Part shown: positions 23,427-32,894 of the stretch, piece after piece
Position numbering within the stretch: position 1 is the stretch's first letter
Layout: every line of letters starts with the position of its first letter
Origin: Diatrype stigma
Taxonomy: Eukaryota > Ascomycota > Sordariomycetes > Xylariales > Diatrypaceae
Assembly: GCA_022225965.2 (NCBI GenBank)
Contig: JAKJXP020000117.1
Span: 1 to 64,000 of the forward strand
Direction of reading: 5' to 3'
DNA: 64,000 nt
Notes under the pieces: generated by a model
Told to the model about the DNA's origin: nothing
Database searches by the model: none
What the model saw: the letters and a program-made list of their open reading frames with translations, nothing else
Translations under genes and position numbers: made by a program

Positions 23427-25064
23427 ATGAAGGCCCGCTCTGTTCTCGAAGCCGCAGGGGCACTTGCTCTCCTGCCCGGCACCCAAGCCCAATACCTATA
23501 CAACCAGACCATCCAAACCAAGTATGGCGCCGTGCAGGGCGTTCCGGCCCTCAATGCGACGTGCTGCTCCTACCTTCCTGGGTACGAGAGTGTCACGGTC
23601 TGGAAGGGCATCCCCTTCGCCACCACCACCGGCGGCCAGAATCGCTGGAAGGCGCCCCAGTCCCGTGCTGCTTGGAATGGCACCCTTCTGGCCGACACTT
23701 TCGGATCGGCATGCCCGTCGGGTACGACCCCGCCTGGCGGCGCCGACACGGTCACCGACGAGGACTGTCTCAACCTGAACATCTGGAGCTCGGCTAGCTC
23801 CACGGAGGAGAAGCGCCCGGTCATGGTCTGGAGCTATCCAGCCGGCGCCAACGGCGCTTGGTCCATGTTTGACGGCGCTGCTATGGCCCTTCAGGACGTC
23901 GTTGTGATCACGTACAACTACCGTACTGGTCCTTTCGGCTGGCTTGCACTGGACGAGCTCTACGAAGAGTCCGGAAACCTGACTACCGGTAACTACGGCA
24001 TCCTCGACCAGGTTGGCGTCTTGAAGTGGGTAAAGGAGAACATCGCCTCCTTTGGTGGTGATCCTAAGCGGGTCACCACGGTGGGACAATCCGCTGGTAG
24101 TGCCGCAGTATACCACGCCGTGAACAGTCCTCTCGCTAAGGGCCTGATCGTTGGCGCTATTGCCGAGAGCGGAATTCGTGACCCCCGTGACCCTGCCGCC
24201 AGAGACCTGGCGGAAGGGTACAACAACATGTCCACCTCGCTCGAGCTCGGTGCCAAATTGAAGGATGCCCTCAATGTCACCACGCTGGCTGAACTGCGTG
24301 AGGTCTCCGCAGCAGACATCAACGCGGCCAGCGGCTTCAGTGGCTTCCAACAGTGGAGAGGCACCTTGGATGGCTATGCTTTCCCCAATACCTACACGGA
24401 ACAGCTCAAGAAGGGGCCGGCCAACGATGTCCCGCTCATGACTGGTAACACGAAGGACGAGTCTGGAGCTACGTACGGCCTTAACATCACCGTCGACAAG
24501 TGGGAGGAAACGCTCAACGACACATACGGTTCTCTTGCTAGCAAGTTCGCGGCGGCGTACCCAGCCTCCAACTCGACCCAGGCCTCGATGCAGAGCAACC
24601 TGCTCGCGCGCGACATCTCGCTCCTCGGCACGTGGAACTTCGGCAACATGTGGGCCGAGTCGGCCAAGTCGCCCTTCTACCAGTACTACTGGGACCACGC
24701 GCCCCCGGGCCAGGACAAGGGCGCGTACCACATGTCCGAGATCACGTACATCTTCAACAACCTGTACGGCACCGACCTGCCCTGGAGCGCGCTGGACTAC
24801 GAGATCGCGGCGACGCTGAACGCGTACTGGGCCAACTTCATCAAGACGGGCAACCCCAACAAGGGCGGCAGCCTCCGGAACGGGAACGGCACGCTCGCCT
24901 ACTGGGCCCCGAGCAGCAGCGCCAGCGCCACCACCTTCCATCTGGCGCCCGCCGCCCCCGCCAACCCCAACGGCTTGCCTGTGGGGTACGAGCAGGTCCC
25001 GGTCGCGACCGACGAACACATCGCCCTGCTGCAGGAGTACTTCGCGACACAGCCGGCTCTCTAA
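23427..25064 (+). CDS. secreted type-B carboxylesterase/lipase-like protein
   Basis: Alpha/beta-hydrolase of the cholinesterase/type-B carboxylesterase family, expected to hydrolyse carboxylic esters outside the cell. It is a single exon of 545 aa, the usual family length. Residues 1-22 are a signal peptide ending GTQAQ. The catalytic Ser222 is in GQSAG, Glu345 in TKDES and His435 in GAYHMSE, giving a complete Ser-Glu-His triad. The second family signature is EDCLNLNIW (112-120), and Cys96-Cys114 is the expected disulfide. Several N-X-S/T sites are present (for example NQT, NAT, NGT, NLT), as in secreted proteins. The oddity is that the HGG oxyanion-hole motif that normally follows VMVW is replaced by SYPAGA (136-141). 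Coding GC is high, with a long antisense shadow frame. Confidence 0.9.
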   Translation: MKARSVLEAAGALALLPGTQAQYLYNQTIQTKYGAVQGVPALNATCCSYLPGYESVTVWKGIPFATTTGGQNRWKAPQSRAAWNGTLLADTFGSACPSGTTPPGGADTVTDEDCLNLNIWSSASSTEEKRPVMVWSYPAGANGAWSMFDGAAMALQDVVVITYNYRTGPFGWLALDELYEESGNLTTGNYGILDQVGVLKWVKENIASFGGDPKRVTTVGQSAGSAAVYHAVNSPLAKGLIVGAIAESGIRDPRDPAARDLAEGYNNMSTSLELGAKLKDALNVTTLAELREVSAADINAASGFSGFQQWRGTLDGYAFPNTYTEQLKKGPANDVPLMTGNTKDESGATYGLNITVDKWEETLNDTYGSLASKFAAAYPASNSTQASMQSNLLARDISLLGTWNFGNMWAESAKSPFYQYYWDHAPPGQDKGAYHMSEITYIFNNLYGTDLPWSALDYEIAATLNAYWANFIKTGNPNKGGSLRNGNGTLAYWAPSSSASATTFHLAPAAPANPNGLPVGYEQVPVATDEHIALLQEYFATQPAL

Positions 25065-28000
25065 TGTAATGGTTGTTTCATGGTGGGCGCCATCAACCGA
25101 TTATCGCCACGGCTCCGCGGGTTTGGCTTTGTTTACCATGTGCGCACCGGCCACGAGGCTTGTTCGTGACCAAGGCGATGCGACGCATAACTCGAGACAC
25201 GGTGTTGGCGGACCGGACCGTAGAGGCCTGGAATTCCTATGTATATACTTTGGCTCATGCTTAATCAAGATCTTGAAATCTATATATACCATTATGACTG
25301 TTCAAACTTTTCAATCCGAACGAATGAATAACTGATGGATCCTTCCGAGCAGGCCATGGATGCATGCAATATCGTGTGCTAAACATTCGAGGTTGACTGA
25401 TTTGGGCGAAGGTCACTGAATTAGTAGTGAATCAAGTTGCTTCTTGCCTAGCACTTCGCTTTAATTAGTGTTAATGAAAATGCCCATCGACTCTAGTTAG
25501 ACACATTCCTTAGGTAACTAACGAAACTGCCGGCACTCACGTTATAGGCATGCCCACGTTATACTGAAGAAGCTTGCTGTATCAATTTGCAGGTAATTCA
25601 TCGTTTAATCCTGTGGCTTATGTATGCCGCCCATCCACCACAAAGCGACTGTTTCCCTCCTTGTTTATTCATTACAGCCCACTACAGCCTGTTATTGCTT
25701 GAAGCAACCATTCCCATCTATGATTATGTATTTCCTAAATGCTTACAAAAACACAGTTATATCCACCAGCTACATTGAATGGTTCCTACCCTACCTACAT
25801 ATACATATAACAAAACTCGTTATAGCTTGGGTGACTGACTCGATGACAGCTTGATCAGCGGGAGGACTACGAAGTAGGTATACCTAGGTAGTTACTCAGA
25901 TACGAAGAACTGTAATTAATCCGAGGGCGCAAGGATCCCGGGATTAGCGGCTTGGGATCCCAGGATACGGGCTCGGGGCGAGCTAGCTGGAATCAAGCTT
26001 TTCTCCCCCCAGTCGCCATGGAGGCAGGAATATAAACTGTCGATCAGAGATCCGCCCACTCTCGCTGTCGTTCTACCGCGTTCTACCGGCTCCCGAGCAG
26101 CCCGGTAGGGTAGGGCTTCCATGCTATGTACATGCATACATAATGAGTGTATGCATATTTATGCAGCAAGTACATAACTGGATTTGGGTAGGACGGGCGA
26201 TCGAATGAAATTGGAAGCCAATAGTTACCGATCACTGCATTTCATGGTACGGCCCAATCGGAAGTCCTACATACATATTAGTAGTAGATAGGATCGGATG
26301 GCAGGAAGAAGCCCTGGTTGTGTGCCGACTACCTAGCCAATGTACATACGTATACCTATTCATCACGATGGATTGGCGCCCGCGGCTGGTCGGGGACAGA
26401 ATTCAAGCGCTTGGAGGTTACGCTATGGCAGCAGCTCTTAAGTCATTCATTGGCTCTTTCCATCCAGGTTGGATCCAGCAGCGGCTTATTGTAGTTATTA
26501 CACGCCCAGTCAGTCGTCCGATATTACGTTGCTTGACAAAATAACCACGCGTTTATAACAGCAATACACAGTCAGCAAAGGTTAAAAAAAGCCTGGAAAA
26601 CACGTTTTTTTCTTGGTCCAGACGAATCCGTGGGCGTCGGAGGACCGGGTATGTATACTACTTAGGTACTATCGTCAAGCGGGGGCCCGCCCGGCTGCAG
26701 GAGCTAGGGCTACCAGCTCTCTCCTGAAACCGCCATCCTATCGTGGTTTGAGTTGGTGGCGCGCGGCATGCGTACTACCTGCTCCTATGGCTTGCTATGG
26801 AAGTAGGTAGGTGTGGTAGTGTAAGCCGTAGCAATTAGTTAGTGATAAAGCTATTCGGGACTTGAAAGAGACCAAAATTTTTGAGATAATACACTTGGTG
26901 GTGTGGTGTGGTGTCTTGGTGTGCGACGGCGGAAAAAGAAATTTGAAGCAGAAGAAAATTCTGAAGACTATCAAAAGCTTGGCTGGGTTGGTGGTAGAGG
27001 GTTGCGGATGGATGAGAATGTGGCATCTGGGGCCTTGTGAAAGTCCAAATTTCATAAGCCCCCCAGATCCTCACTTTTAGTAAGGAATAGTGAGTTATAG
27101 TGAGTTAGTGGTTATGTAATTACATGCAGATGCAAATTGTTTTCATACATATGGATAGTTAGGATCTCATATCTACAGTACTATATTTACGTACTCCCCT
27201 CTTTTCATATATACAGCAACGAACTTACTAGCACAGGGAAATGTCTCATCAAGAAACCGATCAACGGTTACTCTGTTCTCATGCAGTGCCAGGCATGGTG
27301 GGACTTCAAGGTTGCGACCCCGACGTCCGGATGGCAGTGGAGGTTGTCGGGCTGTCCTGGCTGTCAGACTGGCTGGCAAGGCACACTATTACTTACCTAG
27401 GTACCTAGACGCGCCGGGCCAGCGCTTACTTTATTTAACGTTATGCAGGCACGGGCAAGTTATGGTTTGGTACCTGCATGCTCCACGAATGCAACCAAGC
27501 CAGCGGGAGCCCGGGAGACACCACTGCAGTTTAGCAGTGTGACAGTGGTCTTCCAACCTGGTGTTCTTCCATCCTGCACCATACACGTGTACATGTGATA
27601 GTGAATGAACATGGTTTATATTGGTTTGCTACCTGACACTGAGAACGTTGCATTTTTTTCTGTCGTGCCGTGACTTGTCCTTTTGGCACGCACTCAATTC
27701 GAGATTGAAAATCCTTGTAATGTGGTAGGTAAAGTACGTGTGTATCATAGGTACCTACGCCGTGTGCATGCGTACTTGTGCACACATACATAAATGCTTG
27801 GGCAACCCAACCGCTGAGGGCGGGTGATAAGTAGACCGCTGGCAGGAAATTGAACGGATCTCTATGGCGTTCGTGGTAGTTATACATAGACGGCCAAAAG
27901 GAACGGATGGAGTGAGTGAGTGGCTTACTAGGTATATACGACAAATTGCAATACGAGCAGCCAACCATGCGTCATATGTAGGAATCTTATCAACTGTTCT

Positions 28001-28860
28001 ATATGTTCCATAACTACCTTACAATAGGGATAGAAAAGGCTGAAGGGGGGAGAGGAGAGCCGATCGGGTGCTATGACCGCGGGTATCAAACACAGACATT
28101 GAGGTCACTTACATACCAACAGTTACCTCAACTACTGTACGAACACCTACTTCGTACAATACAATCCATCTACCATACCTACTACAACTTGCACAAGAAA
28201 GCGTACGTATGTACCTCGTGAGATGATACGACGTACGCAGGCTGGTAGGGATAGTTACACGTATGTACATACGCAGGTATATATTCTAGGTACGGCAGTT
28301 GGCCGGAATGCATACGCAGCATTTGCACATGATTCCCAGTGGCTTCCTGGATCCGGTTACTTCGTCCTCGTACCTCAGCTTAGCCTGGTTTTAGGTCTAC
28401 GTACGCACAAGTTTGGCTGCGTATGTATTGTACGTATGTATGTAGAAACCCCCCGAGAGATCGAAGAGAGAACTACCTAACTACCGGAAAGATGAGCCTC
28501 TGGTCTTGCGCAGGTGAGATGTGAAGTCCAAATTGTGTGTGATACCGTGAAGTTCGCAAACATGCCCCCCTCATGTGTGCGCCGTACTTCATACACACGT
28601 AAGACCAGACGGGAGGGATGATGAGCATCTTGTAGTTACATCGGTGAGTTGTAGAGGAACGGGAGGAAGCTGTTGCTGAGCCGTAAACCAATAACAAGCC
28701 AATGGGCTCGCCAAGTTTGGCCAGCAAACCCAACTTGTTTCTATGTGATGTGATGTGCGAAGTGGTAATAATAAGTTACACCTAGTACGTGGTAGTAACC
28801 AGCTACACAGTCAGATAGTACGAAGTGCTAGAGCTAATTCTCTAATAAAGCGCCTCGAAC
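25065..28860. other. intergenic region
   Basis: Nearly 3.8 kb without a supportable gene. Short frames (the longest has 145 codons on the minus strand at 27531-27968) show no domain or coherent composition. TAGGTA-type words recur (for example near 25875-25890 and 27395-27410). About 26835-27140 is a patch of different texture with purine-rich strand bias and overlapping open frames, treated in the findings. Confidence 0.5.
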
Positions 28861-29753
28861 CCCTGTGGCTTTTCGCATCCCCCCGATCCAGCCAATCTAG
28901 AACAGCAAACGCGCCCGGAGACGGGGTGGCCAGTGGGGCTACTCAGGCACCCAACACTACCCCTGCATTAGGTAGACGACCGGACGACACACCCATCCAA
29001 TAGAAGGCCGATGGATTTCGTCCTCCCCGATCGTCACCATTGACAGAACCTGGAAGCCCTGAATGTCCCCATCCTGCCAGCCAGCCTGCCCCTGCAACCC
29101 ACGCAACCCATGCAAACCACGTTCGCTCCCCCCCCCACACCCGGCTCTTATAAGGCTTTTCTCCCACAGAACCTCACCCGTGCACTCTCATTATTTTTTC
29201 TGCCCGTTCCGGTATTCCATTAAGAGAGATCGTCGTAGCCCGATTTCACTTTTGTCCTTCATTTCATTTCATCGAAAACCAGGTCGCCAGCTTCGACCCG
29301 GCAAGAAACCCCATTCACTCCCTCCTGTTCTTGGTTTGGCCTGCCCTCCTGTTGCCCTGGTACAATACGAAGTCTCACCGCCCGGACCTGTCAATCTGCC
29401 AACCCACATCTACACACGACGGCTCCATCGTCATTACCAAAAACCGCACTTTCTACCCTTGGCGTCTTCGATAGACCGCACAGACATATAGCCTTGGTCT
29501 ATATATCCATCTTGCGCAGGGCGTAACCCATTCATTCATCACTGGGACAACATCCCGTTGATACAAACACGAACGTTCTCGCTCGTCCCTTCCTTTGATC
29601 GGTCACTGGCATCTCACACTCTTTACCCACGCTCATTCGCCAACAACAGCACAAAGAGAGACGATCCATCTCGAACCCAAGGACAATCGCTTGATTTGAC
29701 TCGACCGCAGCATCCAATCCAACCTGGTAACATAAGTCAAATAATCCTTCAAG
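28861..29753 (+). promoter_or_regulatory. promoter and 5' leader of the GH128 gene
   Basis: A CCAAT box stands at 28892-28896 and a TATA-like TATAAG at 29149-29154. After it, about 570 nt are strongly pyrimidine-rich on the plus strand up to the ATG at 29754, consistent with a long 5' UTR. The core elements are recognised by sequence only. Confidence 0.4.
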
Positions 29754-31019
29754 ATGTTCACTAAAACCGGTCTCCTGGCGCTCTGCGCTGCAGCTTCGTT
29801 CAACGGAGCCACTGCTGCCCACCATCGTCATCGCCACCCGAAGCGAGACGTCGTCTATGCCGAGACCGACGTGGTTGTCGTCACCGAGTACGAGACGCAC
29901 ACCGTTACTGCGGGCCAGGAGCAGGCGACGACGGTTCCTACCACCGCTGTATCAACCTCAAGCCAGGTTGCAGCCGAGAATGTCCCCGTCGTGGTTCCTA
30001 CATCCAGCGAGACCCCTGCTGCCCCGACCACCCCGACCACTCTCGCTACGTTCGTGAAGCCTTCCTCGGCAACGCCTTCCACGGCGGTGTCTTCTTCAGC
30101 AGCTGAGGCCCCCCTTGTTGCCCCAGCGGCTGCCACCGCTGCCCAGCTGGTTTCTAGCATTGTGGGCGACATTACATCTACGCCAATTGCCGCTCCCGCT
30201 GCTGTGGACACCGCTAGTGTCGCTCCTGCCGCCCTGCCAACTTCAGCCGCAGCTCCTGCCGAGGTATCCCCAGCCAGCACCACATCGTCCAACGTTAGCA
30301 AGCGAGGTGCTGCCTACAACGACGCCAGCATGGTGAAGGTTCTCCTGGGACAGACGAATGCGATTTCCTGGGTGTACAACTGGGGCGCTGATGCTGGGGA
30401 CTTGGGAGTCGACATTCCCTTCTACCCTACTATGTGGGGTGATAAGGTTGCCGCGGACTGGCCAGCGAAGGCTCAGGCGGCCGTTGATGCTGGTACGGAG
30501 GTCTTCTTCAGCTTCAACGAGCCCGACAATGCTGGTCAAGCCAACATGGCTCCTAGCTACGCCGCTACCAAGCACCAGGAGTGGATGAACCCCTATGGTG
30601 ATAAGGCCAGGATCGGTGCCCCTGCCGTCAGCTCGAGCGAGGAAGCGAACCAAGGTCTCGACTGGCTCCAGCAATTCTTCGATGCCTGCGGCGGAAACTG
30701 CAAGGTCGACTTCTGCAACACGCACTGGTACGGACCCGGTGGCGACTCGGGAGCCGATCTATTCCTGGCTCACGTCAAGGCCGTCCGCGATGTTTCGGGC
30801 TGCCAGGGAAAGCCGGTCTGGATCACCGAGTTCATGCCCCAGGGTAGCTCTTCGGAGAACGAGACGTTTATGAAGAAGATCACCGAGGCTCTCGAGAGCT
30901 CCGACTACGACTTCGTCGAGAAGTACTCCTACTTCATGCTTGCCGTGGGTGAAACCTACCTCATGAGCTCGGCGACGGAGCTCAACGCCCTTGGCAAGAT
31001 TTATGCCAACCTCAGCTAG
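29754..31019 (+). CDS. secreted GH128-type (Asl1-like) beta-glucanase
   Basis: Extracellular or wall-associated glycoside hydrolase of family GH128, whose characterised fungal members cut beta-1,3-glucan. Single exon, 421 aa. The signal peptide is residues 1-21 (cleaving near ATAA), followed by HHRHRHPKR with a dibasic KR at 31-32. Residues 33-180 are a Ser/Thr/Ala/Pro/Val-rich linker, likely O-mannosylated. A second KR (183-184) stands exactly at the start of the catalytic domain. The TIM-barrel domain runs from about 190 to 421 and carries FSFNEPD (acid E256), FCNTHWYG (324-326) and VWITEF (nucleophile E359). No GPI signal is visible. A role in wall remodelling is inferred from the family. 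Confidence 0.9.
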   Translation: MFTKTGLLALCAAASFNGATAAHHRHRHPKRDVVYAETDVVVVTEYETHTVTAGQEQATTVPTTAVSTSSQVAAENVPVVVPTSSETPAAPTTPTTLATFVKPSSATPSTAVSSSAAEAPLVAPAAATAAQLVSSIVGDITSTPIAAPAAVDTASVAPAALPTSAAAPAEVSPASTTSSNVSKRGAAYNDASMVKVLLGQTNAISWVYNWGADAGDLGVDIPFYPTMWGDKVAADWPAKAQAAVDAGTEVFFSFNEPDNAGQANMAPSYAATKHQEWMNPYGDKARIGAPAVSSSEEANQGLDWLQQFFDACGGNCKVDFCNTHWYGPGGDSGADLFLAHVKAVRDVSGCQGKPVWITEFMPQGSSSENETFMKKITEALESSDYDFVEKYSYFMLAVGETYLMSSATELNALGKIYANLS

Positions 31020-32894
31020 AGAAGAGAGCGCGTAAACATAAAACGCCCGGGGTGGACGTTTACGTGGCGTTCGGCTTTTTCATGGTAAAGAATAAACGTT
31101 GGTTCGGCGGGTGGTCATCATTTTTTTCCGGGGCATTTGCGGTGGATTTTCAAAAAAGCGCATACCTTTTACTTTCTTTGTACATATTTTCATGAGTGAG
31201 TCCGTTTTCTTTCGGGAGGATCGTGTTTCGATTTCGGGTCATAGCCTAAACAGGATATCTCCCATCGGTTCTGAGTAGATATTCTTCATAGCGACGGACG
31301 GACAGACGGAGGACGGACGTCTCGGCAGGCATCATGCGTGGATGGATATGAGCCACAGTACAACAAGAAACCACATCTGCGATGACCTATACATGTTCCT
31401 TCCTACCTTGATCTGCTGAGGCATAGTGCTAGCCGTGTTTTATATGTGAATATTCGTGCTGTTCGCGTGTGAGGTGTGAGGTTTGAGGCTGCAGGTTTTG
31501 ATGGCATGAGAGATGCTAGAGAAAGATGAGCTGAAGTGGATGTTGTGATTATTGCCAAGCTGCGGGCTTGTAATTGCAACGGAATCAAGCGAGATGCCCT
31601 GCTCTTGCCCTGCTCTTGCCCTCAGTCTTGAAGCTCTGACGTTGCTTAACTCATCATAGCCATGCAGCCTTGAACCTTGAATGACCTAGCTGCTTACCTA
31701 CCTACCTACCGTACCTCACTGCAGGTGCTACGGAGTACTATATATAGTGGACCATCATCGCGATATAGCGGCTAGCGGCAGCTGTCGGCCAGATGCCCGG
31801 TACTGGACTTCCCCGAATGATGCCCTTCCGAGGTTCCAAGCTCACCTGCAATTGGATCCATTGGATGGATGCCCACCACCAGCCCACCAAGCCCACCTGG
31901 GGCATCCCGTCGCATCTGTTCATCCAGGCAGCGAGATAAAACCCCGGCAAGGCAGGCCAAGAGAGGGAAGTTCCAGCTCAATGACGATGACGGCGGGAGA
32001 GAGAGACACCACAGTTGAGATCCTTCCTTCTTCGATAATGTGGCAGCCTGCGCTTGTTATTGCCATGGCTATTTTTGACTAAGTGGTCTTAAGTGGCACG
32101 GGAGCGGGTGAGAGTGAGAGTGAGAGAGAGAAAGAGAGCGGGTTGATCTCATCCCCAGAGTTCCAGTTTCTCTCTCTTTTTCTTGTGAGCTTATATACTC
32201 CCATGCGCTGTCGTGTCCTTGAACCTCGAGACTCGAACCTTCCTCTTCATCTCTTCATTTTTATTCTGCCTATATTCGTATCCTCTTATCTGTCTAACTG
32301 CCTAAAGTCGCTGTTTATAATTAAGCTTGTCATAGGTACCCAACAGGTTCCAGTGTACAAAACACCACAACCACAGCCTTACTGCGTACAGCTCTCTATA
32401 AGCTTAGGCGGTAATAGCCCTATTTGAGGCGATACCTACCAAGCACAGCCGCCCCGCAACCATCATTGGCCGGATCCCGGGCTGTGCAAGCGAGGAAGCG
32501 AATAAGCCGCCATCCGCTCACCTCCTGCGCTCCTCTCATCATTACCACCGTTGCTTTCACGGCATTGTATTGTCTTCGGCGTTCTCTTCCTGGTGCTGTT
32601 CTTCTTCTTCTTCATTTTCTTCATCTTCGTCTTCATATACGAATGAGACTGTCGATTGCATCGCATTGCGACAGACGGGAACGAGCAAAGAGAGCAGACT
32701 GAGTTAGCGTAAGACAACCTGGAAGACTAGAAGGTACTTACTGCATGCATAGTGGCATAGTGGGGTTGGTCGATATACTCGATTAGGCCGAACAATACCC
32801 CCTCGAAAACGTCGCTGAGTCGAGGAGGGCGGAGAGAAGAAAAAGCTGGAAGAAAATAAATCATTGCCACAGGAGGAGATCAGAGAAGGACACG
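31020..32894. other. intergenic region
   Basis: Between the GH128 gene and the Hsp70-like gene. No gene is recognised. It holds CTACC runs near 31696-31708, a GAGTGAGA/GAGA-rich tract near 32108-32140 and a CTT-rich tract near 32601-32632. A heat-shock element was looked for upstream of the Hsp70-like gene and none was convincing. Confidence 0.5.

Noticed and set aside
23496..25019. 507-codon open frame antisense to the esterase
   Set aside because: It mirrors the strong GC-third-position codon bias of the esterase, encodes Val/Arg/Gly-rich nonsense without domains, and the sense frame has all family motifs.
27531..27968. 145-codon ATG frame on the minus strand
   Set aside because: High in Cys, His, Tyr and Ser with no domain, TAGGTA words inside and no coding bias. 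Likely chance.
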